Shown: positions 28,772 through 36,726, counted from the stretch's first letter. The stretch: 40,813 nucleotides of DNA from a virus (IMGVR_UViG_3300042698_000008:1-40813); one strand, 5' to 3'. Numbers and translations are program-made. The notes: generated by a model from the letters alone, not told the origin.

Positions 28772-31239
28772 TTGTCCCTCCAGATAAAGCGCTGGCGGGC
28801 GTCATTCATGGTTCGAACTACCTGACCCGGCAGTTCGCGTTCGAACTGATCCTGGCGCGCCTGGATCGCCGCGACCGAAGCCGGATCTGCGCCGCGGTAA
28901 TCGTTGTGAAAGTGGAGCTCCATTGTCGGCATGGGCGGAGCGTTGTCGTTTGAGATACCGCGCGCCTTGAGAAGCTTGTCGGGACTGAACCTGACGGGCC
29001 CGCCCGATGCAAACTTGAATGCGCCTGAATTGATCTTCTCGAGCAATGGCAGAAACTTCTTCGTCGCGGACGCCTTCACGACGAACTCGCCATTGGAGAG
29101 CAGCGCCGGGATGCTGTCGGAAGTGGATGTTCCGCGTCCCCGGATGAACCCGCCGCTAGCGAAACCCTGTACCTGGCCGCCCCCGGAGAACCCGCCGACC
29201 GCCTTGAAGATGGAGTCAATGATGTATTTCTGGATTGCGAGCCGGATGAGGTCGGCGAGGATCTGTTCGGCAACCGCGTGGAAGACGTCCCGCAGCTTTG
29301 CCGTCCCCATGATGACGGCGGTCAGGCCATCGCCAAGGGTTTGAAGGCCGCTGGTTGCGATCCGGGCCAGAGCGTCGTTAGCCGTCTTTGCCGCTTGCGG
29401 GATCGCCGTGAGCATGGACAGCATCTTGTCAGTGTCGACGTCCATTCGGTCCGGATTGTCGCCGGCCCCCAAGAGGTCGGCGGACGGAAGCGGGTTTTCG
29501 GGAAACCCTGTATATTCAGCGCGAAGGCGAGCGACCGCCGCGGCTAGATCATCGACTCCAAGCCCGGCCTTGAGAGCGTATGCCTCGAGGTCCGCCAAAT
29601 CCTTATTGAACTGGATTTGTGCGGCGTTCTCCGGAAACAGCCGATCGAGAATGCCCTGAACCCGATCCTGAAGCGCCTTGAAAGCGTCTCCGGCTTTCGT
29701 CGTCGCCTTGTTGACGGGCTGAACCATGACCGCATCCAGGCGCGCCATTTCGGCGGCGATGCCGTCCACCATATCGGGAACGTAGGAGTGCCCGACGACG
29801 CGATCGTACAGGGTCGCGAAAGCGTCCCCGACTTCCTTCGCCTTGTTTCGAACCCAGTCGAACGGCGCCGAAAGCTTCTGAAGCGAGGCGGAAACGGCAG
29901 TAACCATGCGCCCGACGGCCGCGCCCGCGTTCCCGAATGCGGTCACGACGGCCCTGTCGAAATCGGCTGCGGCCTTCTGGATAGCTAGGAGGAAGCTGTC
30001 GATCCGGCCAACGGCCGCTTTCACATCGTTGACGATCTTCGTCAGGAACTCGTCTTTCGACGGAATACCCAAGCGCTTATCCAAGCTGTCCGCGCCGTCC
30101 TGAATGGACTTCAGCTTGGCGTTGATGTCGGTCGCGGCCTTAGTCGTGCGATCGACGACGCCCTGAATATAAGGGCTGATCTTGTCCCAGTTCTGATAGG
30201 CGACGAACACCGCAATGGCGCCGGCCGCAACGATGCCGAGAACGGGGCCAAGCGCCGCTAGCGAAGTCGCAGCGCCAGCCGCGCCCGTTCCCGCCAGGCC
30301 GAGAGCAGGGCCGATCTTGATAAGCAGCGGGAGCATCGAACCCGTCGCGCTAATCACCGCTCCGAATGCGACGAGCATCGGGCCGAGAGCCGCAGCGACG
30401 CCGCCAGCGATAATGAGGAACTTCTGCATCCCCGGCGAAAGGCTGGAGAAGGCATTCGCGATTGAGACAATCGCGTTCGTGAAGATGGGAATGATCGGAA
30501 GTAGAGCCTGTCCAACCGTCTCGGCCATCTGCTTGAAGGCGTCGGTCGCCTTGTTGTACGGATCCGCGTCCTGAGCGGCCTTCGCCGCGCCTCCGAATTG
30601 TCGTTCGAGCTCGCCGAGGATGATCGCCTGAGCCTTGGCAGTCTGCCCAGTCTCGACGAGGCTCTTAATCGTCTCCTTCTGAGCCTCGGAAAACTGGACG
30701 CCGACGCGGGCTAGGGCATTCATGCCCTTGACCGGATCGTTCAACGCCTTGCCGACCTGAATGGCGGATGCCTGCAAGTCCTGCCCCAAGCGAGCGGAGA
30801 GGTTCACGGCCGCTTGCTGGGCCCGGTCGAACGCCTGCCCGGAAATGTTGCCGAACGTCAGGAGATTGGCGGTGACCTTCTTGAGGATCTCGTCGCCTTC
30901 GAACAGGCTGTTCAGCTCCAGAGCGTCCGAAGCTTTCTTGAGCTGGTCAGCAGTCTTCCCGGCAACCGGACCCATGCTCTTGAGCGCGGCATTGACCTGG
31001 GCCATTGCCGCGTTTGCTTCGTTCGCTTCCTTCAGGGCCACGGCGCCGAACCCGACGAGCGGGGCGGTGATCGCCAGCGACATTTTCTGACCGATGCCGG
31101 CGACCTTCGTCGCCATCGCTTCGAAGTCTCGCTGCGTTTTCCGAAGGAGCTTGCTGGCCTGAGAAGTTCCCTTCTCGAACGCAGCAGTCTCCATTGTCAG
31201 GAGGACGGCTAGATTGCCGATCAGGCTCTCACCTGGCAT
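28768..31239 (-). CDS. Tape measure protein
   Basis: 823 residues, the second longest protein, long helical and Ala-rich. The start ETAAFEKGTSQASKLLRKTQ, hydrophobic segments near 270-370 (AGGVAAALGPMLVAFGAVIS; AALGPVLGIVAAGAIAVFVA) and the C-terminal GFASGGFIRGRGTSTSDSIP, ALLSNGEFVVKASATKKFLP are typical of tape measure proteins, which set tail length and leave the tail at DNA entry. At roughly 0.15 nm per residue a tail on the order of 120 nm is expected, so a siphovirus morphology fits. It overlaps the frameshift ORF by 11 bases. Confidence 0.92.
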   Translation of the reverse strand: MPGESLIGNLAVLLTMETAAFEKGTSQASKLLRKTQRDFEAMATKVAGIGQKMSLAITAPLVGFGAVALKEANEANAAMAQVNAALKSMGPVAGKTADQLKKASDALELNSLFEGDEILKKVTANLLTFGNISGQAFDRAQQAAVNLSARLGQDLQASAIQVGKALNDPVKGMNALARVGVQFSEAQKETIKSLVETGQTAKAQAIILGELERQFGGAAKAAQDADPYNKATDAFKQMAETVGQALLPIIPIFTNAIVSIANAFSSLSPGMQKFLIIAGGVAAALGPMLVAFGAVISATGSMLPLLIKIGPALGLAGTGAAGAATSLAALGPVLGIVAAGAIAVFVAYQNWDKISPYIQGVVDRTTKAATDINAKLKSIQDGADSLDKRLGIPSKDEFLTKIVNDVKAAVGRIDSFLLAIQKAAADFDRAVVTAFGNAGAAVGRMVTAVSASLQKLSAPFDWVRNKAKEVGDAFATLYDRVVGHSYVPDMVDGIAAEMARLDAVMVQPVNKATTKAGDAFKALQDRVQGILDRLFPENAAQIQFNKDLADLEAYALKAGLGVDDLAAAVARLRAEYTGFPENPLPSADLLGAGDNPDRMDVDTDKMLSMLTAIPQAAKTANDALARIATSGLQTLGDGLTAVIMGTAKLRDVFHAVAEQILADLIRLAIQKYIIDSIFKAVGGFSGGGQVQGFASGGFIRGRGTSTSDSIPALLSNGEFVVKASATKKFLPLLEKINSGAFKFASGGPVRFSPDKLLKARGISNDNAPPMPTMELHFHNDYRGADPASVAAIQARQDQFERELPGQVVRTMNDARQRFIWRDK

Positions 31240-31615
31240 CGTCCTCCCCTTTCTTGGGAACTTCTCGGATGGTTACGAGCCCGCGGCTGGCGAGCGTTGT
31301 GAAGGTCGCGACCGCCTCCATGACGGCGCTTCCCTCGTGCTTCGGTTTCATCTCGTCGAGATAATGCTGAAGCGTCTTGAGCTTCGGCCCTGCGAGAGTG
31401 AATCGAGCGATCCGCCAGGCAAGGGCCGTGTCGCACTGGAGTTGGATTTCCAGCCGCTTCTTGCACCCCGCCATGATCGCCGCATGGGAAACCGGCGTCT
31501 GATCGAAGAATGTATCGGCAGGCTGACCAGCGGCAACCCAGTCGGACCAAAGCCCTACCCAGTCCGTCGGCTTCGGCGGGCCTGCCGGTTCGGAGGGTTT
31601 GCGGCCGAGCCTTCG
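31229..31615 (-). CDS. Tail assembly chaperone, -1 frameshift extension (G-T type)
   Basis: An ORF in the -1 frame relative to the chaperone gene, open from 31615 to the stop at 31229-31231. Its sequence is protein-like (KPTDWVGLWSDWVAAGQPAD, then MAGCKKRLEIQLQCDTALAW, FTLAGPKLKTLQHYLDEMKP) and has no good upstream start of its own, so it is probably read through a -1 shift from the upstream ORF at the slippery site near 31594-31600. The fused product (about 250 residues) would be the gpGT equivalent that holds tail tube and tape measure during assembly. The ATG at 31474 is a weak alternative start. Confidence 0.7.
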   Translation of the reverse strand, partial: RRLGRKPSEPAGPPKPTDWVGLWSDWVAAGQPADTFFDQTPVSHAAIMAGCKKRLEIQLQCDTALAWRIARFTLAGPKLKTLQHYLDEMKPKHEGSAVMEAVATFTTLASRGLVTIREVPKKGEDDAR

Positions 31616-31992
31616 TCACCCTCCTTGACGAGAGCCGCGGTCAGGGCGTCGCCTATGACCTGGCTCATCTTGCCGATGCCGATTTCGTCGATCAGGTCTT
31701 CGACTTTCGCTTCGGTCAGCTCCGGATGGAACTTCAGCAAGGCGAACTCGAGCAGGATCCCGATGTCGGAAAACCGGATGTTGGCTGACGCGGCGGCAAT
31801 CTTGGACTTGTCGCCCAAGTCTTCAGGGGAGAGTTGCGGCATGATGCCCGCAATCGCCTGGAAGAATGGCTTCGGCTCATCGTCGGTGCCGAAGTGGCGC
31901 TCGACGGCCTTCATCGCCTTGAACCCGAAAACGGCGGAGAACTTCTTCCCCGCCGCCTCGAACGTGACAACGCCTTCAGGATCGGCCGACAT
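31555..31992 (-). CDS. Tail assembly chaperone (G type)
   Basis: 145 residues. VTFEAAGKKFSAVFGFKAMK, then FHPELTEAKVEDLIDEIGIG is like the small alpha-helical chaperones between tail tube and tape measure genes (lambda gpG position). The last 15 residues (PNRQARRSRRTG) are basic and differ in character from the rest, as expected if the final part is normally replaced by frameshifting. The ORF starts at an ATG at 31992, directly after the tube gene's stop. Confidence 0.8.
   Translation of the reverse strand: MSADPEGVVTFEAAGKKFSAVFGFKAMKAVERHFGTDDEPKPFFQAIAGIMPQLSPEDLGDKSKIAAASANIRFSDIGILLEFALLKFHPELTEAKVEDLIDEIGIGKMSQVIGDALTAALVKEGDEGSAANPPNRQARRSRRTG
31594..31600 (-). promoter_or_regulatory. 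Candidate -1 ribosomal slippery site AAACCCT
   Basis: On the minus strand the zero-frame codons are GCA AAC CCT CCG, which contains A-AAC-CCT, a heptamer of X-XXY-YYZ form. Slipping back one base would give AAA CCC in the frame of the extension ORF. That frame is open only after a TGA at 31616-31618, and the zero frame ends shortly afterwards at 31555, so the site lies inside the only window in which a shift can occur. Confidence 0.55.
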
Positions 31993-32423
31993 TAGCTAGC
32001 CGCTGCTTCGGCCTGGGCCCCGGTGACCTTGATCGTGATCGTGGCGCGCATGACGCCATCGACTTCGATCGTTCCTCGGTCATAGCCGGTGACGATGCCG
32101 TCGCCAGTGACTTCCCAGTTCGCGGTTTCGCGAGGAACAACAGCCATCCAGTCGCGAGTTTCCCCGTCGTCGAGCGCAGCCCGAACGAGGATGTCGGTCG
32201 CCGAACCCGGGACGTAATTGATGACGACTTCCATCTCGCCATCGTCGATCATGCCGGCGACGTATTCGCGGCGGCGGTTCGGCGATTTCAGGTGGGTCGC
32301 TTCGACCTGTTCCGTTTCGCCGTTTGGCAGGGTGATACTGACGACTTCGACAAGTTCCGTCAGTGCATCGACAGCATCGTCAAGGTGGAACTCGCCACCC
32401 CAACCCGTTTTTGCAGCAGTCAT
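31992..32423 (-). CDS. Major tail tube protein
   Basis: 143 residues. GWGGEFHLDDAVDALTELVE, LPNGETEQVEATHLKSPNRR, REYVAGMIDDGEMEVVINYV, GYDRGTIEVDGVMRATITIK are beta strands and loops of the gpV/tail-tube fold, with the common pattern THLKSP-RR-Y--G--DDGE. It would polymerise into hexameric rings around the tape measure. It lies immediately upstream of the assembly chaperone. Confidence 0.87.
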   Translation of the reverse strand: MTAAKTGWGGEFHLDDAVDALTELVEVVSITLPNGETEQVEATHLKSPNRRREYVAGMIDDGEMEVVINYVPGSATDILVRAALDDGETRDWMAVVPRETANWEVTGDGIVTGYDRGTIEVDGVMRATITIKVTGAQAEAAAS

Positions 32424-32436
32424 TTAGGGGTTTCCT

Positions 32437-32832
32437 TCAGGCTGATTGCCACCAAATCAGAAGATCGGTGGAGCGGCGGTGGATGAACTGTGTCTCGGTT
32501 CGTTCGCCGAGGTCACGGGCGCCATCCACCAGCGCCCGATTGAAGATGATTCCATTGCCCGTGTTCTCGGGAACCAGCGCAGCGAGCGCCGCTTCCGTGA
32601 TCGCCAGGACCGATGCGTAGGACGTTCCAAACACGTCCAATTGGACCCGCGTCTCGCGAAGGTCGTCGAAGCCCTTCAGGTGTTGCGGCCTCGGGTCACT
32701 GATGACCTGAAGCACGATCGCCGGAAGCGCCGCGGCTTGAGGACGGTCGACCCAGTAAACCCGCTGCCCGACGAGAGTAGTGACGGGGGACGCAGCCAAA
32801 AGCCGCGCCCTCAAGGCTCCCTGCATGTCCAC
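32437..32832 (-). CDS. Tail completion protein (DUF3168-like)
   Basis: 131 residues (start ATG 32832 or 32826). ALRARLLAASPVTTLVGQRV, ALPAIVLQVISDPRPQHLKG, ETRVQLDVFGTSYASVLAIT match the DUF3168 pattern of tail-terminator proteins, which close the tail at the head-proximal end. Position between neck genes and the tube gene supports this. Confidence 0.8.
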   Translation of the reverse strand: MDMQGALRARLLAASPVTTLVGQRVYWVDRPQAAALPAIVLQVISDPRPQHLKGFDDLRETRVQLDVFGTSYASVLAITEAALAALVPENTGNGIIFNRALVDGARDLGERTETQFIHRRSTDLLIWWQSA

Positions 32833-32836
32833 AGTT

Positions 32837-33298
32837 TCAGCCTCCGACCCGTGCCCGCTTGTTCGCTAGTTTTTGAGCCGCTTTGCTAACTGCGTCCCAA
32901 AGGTTCGTTTCGACGTAATCCAAGGCCGGTTGCGCCCCGGTGTCCCAGGCGCTTCGCATGTACCCAAACGCCGGTGTGTCTACCGTCCCGAACTCATCGA
33001 AACTGGCGTAGGTCAGGGCCGCGCCGAACCCGCTTGCTGGGCCCATCGCCATTTGAATGCCGGTTCTCGTGTCGAACTTGGCGTCACGCTTCACCCGACG
33101 AGTTCGCTTTTCTCCGACCGAAATACTGAATGCCAGGCGCCCGGTTCGCTCAGGAGCGAGCGCGGCCGCCTTGTCCGCCATTGGCTCGAGTGCGCCCTTT
33201 GCCACTTTTCGCAGCACGGTCTTGCCCGTCGCTTTCGGGAGGTCGTGAAGGGCATTCTCCACTCCCCGAAACCCGGCTAGCGTCACGCCCATCTTCAT
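32837..33298 (-). CDS. HK97 gp10-like neck protein
   Basis: 153 residues from the ATG at 33298. GFRGVENALHDLPKATGKTV, LRKVAKGALEPMADKAAALA, PERTGRLAFSISV and YASFDEFGT followed by GYMRSAWDT are typical of HK97 gp10-like proteins at the head-tail joint. Its 5' end lies inside the preceding ORF for almost 150 bases. An in-frame start at 33325 is possible. Confidence 0.82.
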   Translation of the reverse strand: MKMGVTLAGFRGVENALHDLPKATGKTVLRKVAKGALEPMADKAAALAPERTGRLAFSISVGEKRTRRVKRDAKFDTRTGIQMAMGPASGFGAALTYASFDEFGTVDTPAFGYMRSAWDTGAQPALDYVETNLWDAVSKAAQKLANKRARVGG

Positions 33299-33443
33299 CG
33301 GCAAGCTCCACATAGCCGCGGGCAATCAGGCGTTTCGCCTCGCTCTCCGAGGCTTCATAAACGGGACCAGCGCTGCCGGATTTGAACGGATCGCCAAAGC
33401 CGCTGTAGCGATAGTGATCGCGGATTGTGCGGACACGGACCAT
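33150..33443 (-). CDS. Small neck-region protein with long overlap
   Basis: 97 residues from the ATG at 33443 (overlapping the previous TGA). The first 50 (MVRVRTIRDHYRYSGFGDPF ... SESEAKRLIARGYVELADE) look like a short folded domain; EAKRLIARGYVEL recalls the small head proteins whose C-terminal helices end in -RGLV-. The remaining 47 are a low-order, basic tail coded inside the gp10-like gene. The true end may differ, for example through a frameshift; function unknown. Confidence 0.5.
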   Translation of the reverse strand: MVRVRTIRDHYRYSGFGDPFKSGSAGPVYEASESEAKRLIARGYVELADEDGRDASRVSGSGECPSRPPESDGQDRAAKSGKGRTRANGGQGGRARS

Positions 33444-33853
33444 CAGAGCGACACACCGCTTTCGGTGATGCGAACATCCAGCACGGAGGCCGAGCTCGCA
33501 ATCCCGAGGATGGTCGCATATTCGCCCGAACCGACGTCCGCGACCGGGCAAATCCCGCCAGGAGTGTCGGAGAGGTAGTAGGCGACGCCCGGAGTCAGCG
33601 TGGCGCCGATCGTGACCGGCCCGCTCTGAATCACTGCCAAAGGCTGATTGTTAGACCCTCCGTTGAGAGCAATTCCCGTCGGACTTCTGGCCGCCGCAGT
33701 GACGGAATTGCTGTCGGCCAGCATGTATTTGTTCGTCGCGTCGTCCAAATAAACGACCTTGCCGGCCGTGATCGTCTCTCCAGCGGTCCCGCGATCGACG
33801 CTGGCGCCACTGCCCTTGACGACATTCGCAGCTGTAATCGAAAGATCAGCCAT
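33443..33853 (-). CDS. Capsid decoration-like protein (DUF2190-like)
   Basis: 136 residues, Gly/Ala/Ser-rich and beta-rich: GTAGETITAGKVVYLDDATN, NNQPLAVIQSGPVTIGATL, TPGVAYYLSDTPGGICPV, GEYATILGIASSASVLDVR. This pattern (G----AG--VY-D--T---LADS... G-V--G------G--Y--S-T-G-I-P) fits DUF2190-type head proteins. It lies between the adaptor gene and the small neck gene and probably decorates the capsid. Confidence 0.7.
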   Translation of the reverse strand: MADLSITAANVVKGSGASVDRGTAGETITAGKVVYLDDATNKYMLADSNSVTAAARSPTGIALNGGSNNQPLAVIQSGPVTIGATLTPGVAYYLSDTPGGICPVADVGSGEYATILGIASSASVLDVRITESGVSL

Positions 33854-34198
33854 CTAAGCGCTCCTAACCACAGTGAAGTGAAGTTCATCGTTCAGGCCCA
33901 CGCGCGCGGGCGGTGCGGTGATGTCCCAATCGAAACCATCGAAAACGGCCCGATCCTTCGGAATCACGCCAGACAGTTCCGGCGTCCAGTTGACCATCAC
34001 AGTCGCGGCCTGTTGCGCGCTTTCCTGCGCTGCCTGACGACGTTCGGATCCGGTGCCGTAGAGAACTTTCGCCGCGACCTCGATTTCAAGCGCCAGCGTG
34101 TCCCAATCGATCAAAGACTCGCTCGTGTAATCGTCGGAAACCGGCGTTCCGCGCTGAAATGACACGAGCGTTGTCCGCTCGCCGGCAGGAATGGTCAA
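33854..34198 (-). CDS. Head-tail adaptor (head-closure) protein
   Basis: 114 residues. IPAGERTTLVSFQRGTPVSD, WDTLALEIEVAAKVLYGTGS, ERRQAAQESAQQAATVMVNW and DITAPPARVGLNDELHFTV follow the head-closure family (SPP1 gp16 / HK97 joining-protein type: R--F-R------G------W-----W-----...R-----...R--). It sits directly downstream of the connector gene with a 4-base overlap. Confidence 0.8.
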   Translation of the reverse strand: MTIPAGERTTLVSFQRGTPVSDDYTSESLIDWDTLALEIEVAAKVLYGTGSERRQAAQESAQQAATVMVNWTPELSGVIPKDRAVFDGFDWDITAPPARVGLNDELHFTVVRSA

Positions 34199-34737
34199 AA
34201 GACCGACCGGAACTGGTCAGCCAACCGCATCGCTCCCGATAAATCGGGGTTGATGCGATCATCAAAAAAGGCCGACGTTGCCATCTTCACGGCGCCCAAA
34301 AGGTGCGGCGGGATGTCTGCCGGAAGCGTGAAGCCGGCCGTAAACTTGACCCTCACACCGCCCGGCCGACCGTCTGCGTAGGGCCAGGTCGAGCCGCTTG
34401 CAGAAGCAAGGATGTTCCCGCCCGTCACGTAGGTATCAGCGTCGATTACCGTGTCGGTGCCGTTGCTGTCGTAGTAGCTGACTTCGCCAATCCCGTCGTC
34501 TGCGACCGGCCCAATGGGCAGGTACATTCGCGACGCGAACTGATCGACCGTCCAGAGAAAATCGCGCTCCTGAAGCGATTGGCCGGTGTAACTTTCGACC
34601 CAGCCGATCGCCTGGTCCCGAGCGCTTTCAAGAGCGTCGAAGTGATAGCTGTCGCTGTCGGTCAGCCTGACTTGGATCTTCGCGTCCTCGAGCGGCAAAA
34701 TCGTCTCGCCGTCGAACGGCGCCAGGGCCGTCAGCAT
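34195..34737 (-). CDS. Head-tail connector protein (gp6-like)
   Basis: 180 residues. LPLEDAKIQVRLTDSDSYHF, DALESARDQAIGWVESYTGQ and SLQERDFLWTVDQF match gp6-like connectors (L--AK-----------D--L---I--A---IE-YTG--L). The C-terminus with VKFTAGFTLPADIPPHLLGA and VKMATSAFFDDRINPD is also typical. It forms the ring below the portal. Confidence 0.87.
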   Translation of the reverse strand: MLTALAPFDGETILPLEDAKIQVRLTDSDSYHFDALESARDQAIGWVESYTGQSLQERDFLWTVDQFASRMYLPIGPVADDGIGEVSYYDSNGTDTVIDADTYVTGGNILASASGSTWPYADGRPGGVRVKFTAGFTLPADIPPHLLGAVKMATSAFFDDRINPDLSGAMRLADQFRSVF

Positions 34738-35082
34738 TTACGCAGCAGCAACCGCAGCAGTCGCATTGCTGTTGGCAACTGCAGAAACACCCAAGTTCGT
34801 CGCCTTGACGCTCGCCGTGATAACGGCATCGACGTCATCGACAGTGAGGTCGTAGGTCGCCGCAGAAGCTCCGGGGATCACAACGCCATCCCGCTTCCAG
34901 ATGTAAGCGTAGGCGTCGGGCGTGTTGCTCCAAGTGCCGTTCGACAGGCTCAGAGTTTCGCCTTCCGTAGCCGTTCCGGTGATAGCCGGCGCAACCGAGT
35001 TGACTGGCAGTTTCGCCTTGGCATCAGCCGCACGGCTGGCCTGCCGGCGTCCGGCGTAAGTCGAGCGTGACAGGCGCGCCAT
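34738..35082 (-). CDS. Ig-like domain head protein
   Basis: 114 residues. After a basic N-terminus (MARLSRSTYAGRRQASRAAD), residues 28-112 form an Ig-like domain: APAITGTATEGETLSLSNGT, WSNTPDAYAYIWKRDGVVIP, TYDLTVDDVDAVITASV, with the W and paired strands expected of an Ig fold. Phage capsid-associated Ig-like domains are thought to bind surface sugars loosely. Its place between capsid and connector genes suggests a head decoration. Confidence 0.75.
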   Translation of the reverse strand: MARLSRSTYAGRRQASRAADAKAKLPVNSVAPAITGTATEGETLSLSNGTWSNTPDAYAYIWKRDGVVIPGASAATYDLTVDDVDAVITASVKATNLGVSAVANSNATAAVAAA

Positions 35083-35083
35083 G

Positions 35084-35308
35084 TTACTTCTTCCCCTTTG
35101 GCTTGGCCGAGGCCTTGTTTGCGGGAGCCGCTTCCATCTTGTTTTCCGGAGCGGCTTTCTCGGCCTTCGTTTCGCTCACGCGCTTGGCGAGGCCGCGTTC
35201 TTCAAGGCTCTTTCCCTGATCGTCGCTGACTTCGAACTCGCCATTCGGAGGAATGTTTTCAGACGAGACGGAGCTGATGAAAAGCGTGTCGAGTGCCTTC
35301 ATTTTCAT
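35084..35308 (-). CDS. Small head-associated protein (DUF7302-like)
   Basis: 74 residues, AAGGAG before the ATG. The first 45 (ALDTLFISSVSSENIPPNGE, FEVSDDQGKSLEERGLAKRV) resemble short beta-rich capsid-region proteins (-F------G--F-V-D--A--L---GLV--). The last 30 residues are Ala/Lys/Pro-rich and flexible. It follows the terminator behind the capsid gene. Confidence 0.6.
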   Translation of the reverse strand: MKMKALDTLFISSVSSENIPPNGEFEVSDDQGKSLEERGLAKRVSETKAEKAAPENKMEAAPANKASAKPKGKK

Positions 35309-35349
35309 GGGATTTCACTCCTTTCTGGACGGTCACTGATGGCCGTCGA

Positions 35350-35383
35350 GAAAAGAGGGGCCAGCCCGAAAGCCAGCCCCTCT
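35350..35383 (-). terminator. Rho-independent terminator after major capsid gene
   Basis: AGAGGGGC (35354-35361) pairs with GCCCCTCT (35376-35383). On the minus strand the 8-bp GC-rich stem is followed by TTTT (forward AAAA, 35350-35353). It lies right after the capsid stop (35392) and before the next gene's ribosome-binding site, so part of the transcripts would end here, leaving capsid more abundant than downstream products. Full termination would need a later promoter or antitermination. Confidence 0.7.
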
Positions 35384-35391
35384 CCCCTGTT

Positions 35392-36726
35392 TTACGAAGT
35401 CAGGTCGGTAACCTGATCCGAGAAATCGCCCTTAACGAACGCGAGCGCATTGTAGACAGCCAGCGCCAACCGCTCTTCGGCCAGGATGGTGACCAGGTTG
35501 GAACGGAAGTTGACGTCGTCCTCGGTCGAAATCTCCACCCGCGCATCCATGCGGTCGAAGATCTGCGCGCCGTAACGGAACGCTCCGACGAGGAACTTGT
35601 CGACGGTCATCGCTGGCGTTTCGACCACCGGCAGGCCCCACAGACGCGGGTTGGTCCCGTCCTGCGGATTGCCGATGATGTAGGCGCCCGCGGTGTCCTT
35701 CGTGGTCTCGATCTTGAACCAGTCGGTCGGATTGAGAACGATGCCCGTCGGCGGGATGTTGGCAAGCGAAGCCTGCAACATTGCCGCTCTCAGCACATCC
35801 AGGAACGTCGGCGACGTAACAACCGCGAGATTGGCGGTTGATGCCGTTGCCTGCGTGTAGATGCCCGAAAGGTCAGGACTGCCCGCGCCGTTCAGCAACG
35901 CGTTGTCCTCGACATAGCCGAGGCCGTAGCGAAGCCGCCCGTCGATGTACGACTGAAGCATCGGAACATCGTCAAGGATGTTGCGGTGAGCAAGCACCCA
36001 GTGGGCGATGGTCACGACAGCCGAAGTCACCAGGTCGAACTTCATCTCCGACTGGGCCTTCACTGCGCCGCTCGTTTCCGAGATCGCCGCGGCCGAGTTG
36101 GTGAAGCCCGTCTCCTTCGGATACTGGATCGCGTTGGAGTTGGTTCGTCCCGGCGTCAGCAGGTCACGGATCGTCAGGCGGCGCTTGACCGGATCGACGA
36201 TCGGAGCCCGCATCGGGACGATCAGGTCACCAGCCGAACCATCGGCGTCCGTAGTCAGGGACGTGATGATCGCCTTGACCTCGGCGCCAACACGGCGGCC
36301 CGAAGTCGGGTTGGCAATGAACGCCTTGACCTCTTCGTTTGAAACGAAGATTTCGCCGGCCGAAAGGATTCGTCCGTCGCCCTCTTCGCCCTTGCGGGCC
36401 ATTTTCTGCTCAAGCTCGTCGAGACGGGCCTTCGCTTCGGTGACTGCGGTTAGAGCTTCATCAGCGGTTTGCTTGGCACCGGCTGCAAGGGGTTCTCCCT
36501 TTTCAGCCTTGCCCAGCGCATCCGTTGCGATGCCCTTCAGTTCGTCGAACTTCTTGTCGAAGTCGGCCTTGACCTCCTTCGCTGCCTGTTCGGGCGTCAG
36601 TTCACGCCGGCCATCGCCACCGTCGGGGTGGCCCGTGCCGTCGCGCATATAGCGGCCCACGCTACGTTCGGCATGGGTCATCGCTCCGAGCGCGCAAATG
36701 GCGCTCGCAAGTGCAAGCTTTTTCAT
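35392..36726 (-). CDS. Major capsid protein, HK97 fold
   Basis: 444 residues. The first 20 (MKKLALASAICALGAMTHAE) look like a signal peptide, which is unusual; the GGAG 8 bases upstream supports this ATG. Residues about 45-115 are a coiled coil (the scaffolding-like delta domain), probably removed by the protease encoded upstream. From about residue 120 the HK97 fold begins: VSNEEVKAFIANPTSGR, SGDLIVPMRAPIVDPVKRRL, LRTIRDLL-like TIRDLLTPGRTNSNAIQYPK, and the C-terminal GIVLNPTDWFKIETTKDTAG, GLPVVETPAMTVDKFLVGAF. Confidence 0.93.
   Translation of the reverse strand: MKKLALASAICALGAMTHAERSVGRYMRDGTGHPDGGDGRRELTPEQAAKEVKADFDKKFDELKGIATDALGKAEKGEPLAAGAKQTADEALTAVTEAKARLDELEQKMARKGEEGDGRILSAGEIFVSNEEVKAFIANPTSGRRVGAEVKAIITSLTTDADGSAGDLIVPMRAPIVDPVKRRLTIRDLLTPGRTNSNAIQYPKETGFTNSAAAISETSGAVKAQSEMKFDLVTSAVVTIAHWVLAHRNILDDVPMLQSYIDGRLRYGLGYVEDNALLNGAGSPDLSGIYTQATASTANLAVVTSPTFLDVLRAAMLQASLANIPPTGIVLNPTDWFKIETTKDTAGAYIIGNPQDGTNPRLWGLPVVETPAMTVDKFLVGAFRYGAQIFDRMDARVEISTEDDVNFRSNLVTILAEERLALAVYNALAFVKGDFSDQVTDLTS

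Noticed and set aside
31221-31619. Third reading frame on the minus strand over the tail chaperone extension
   Set aside because: Composition is Arg/Ser/Gly-rich and disordered; the -1 frame in the same place is protein-like and explained by frameshifting.
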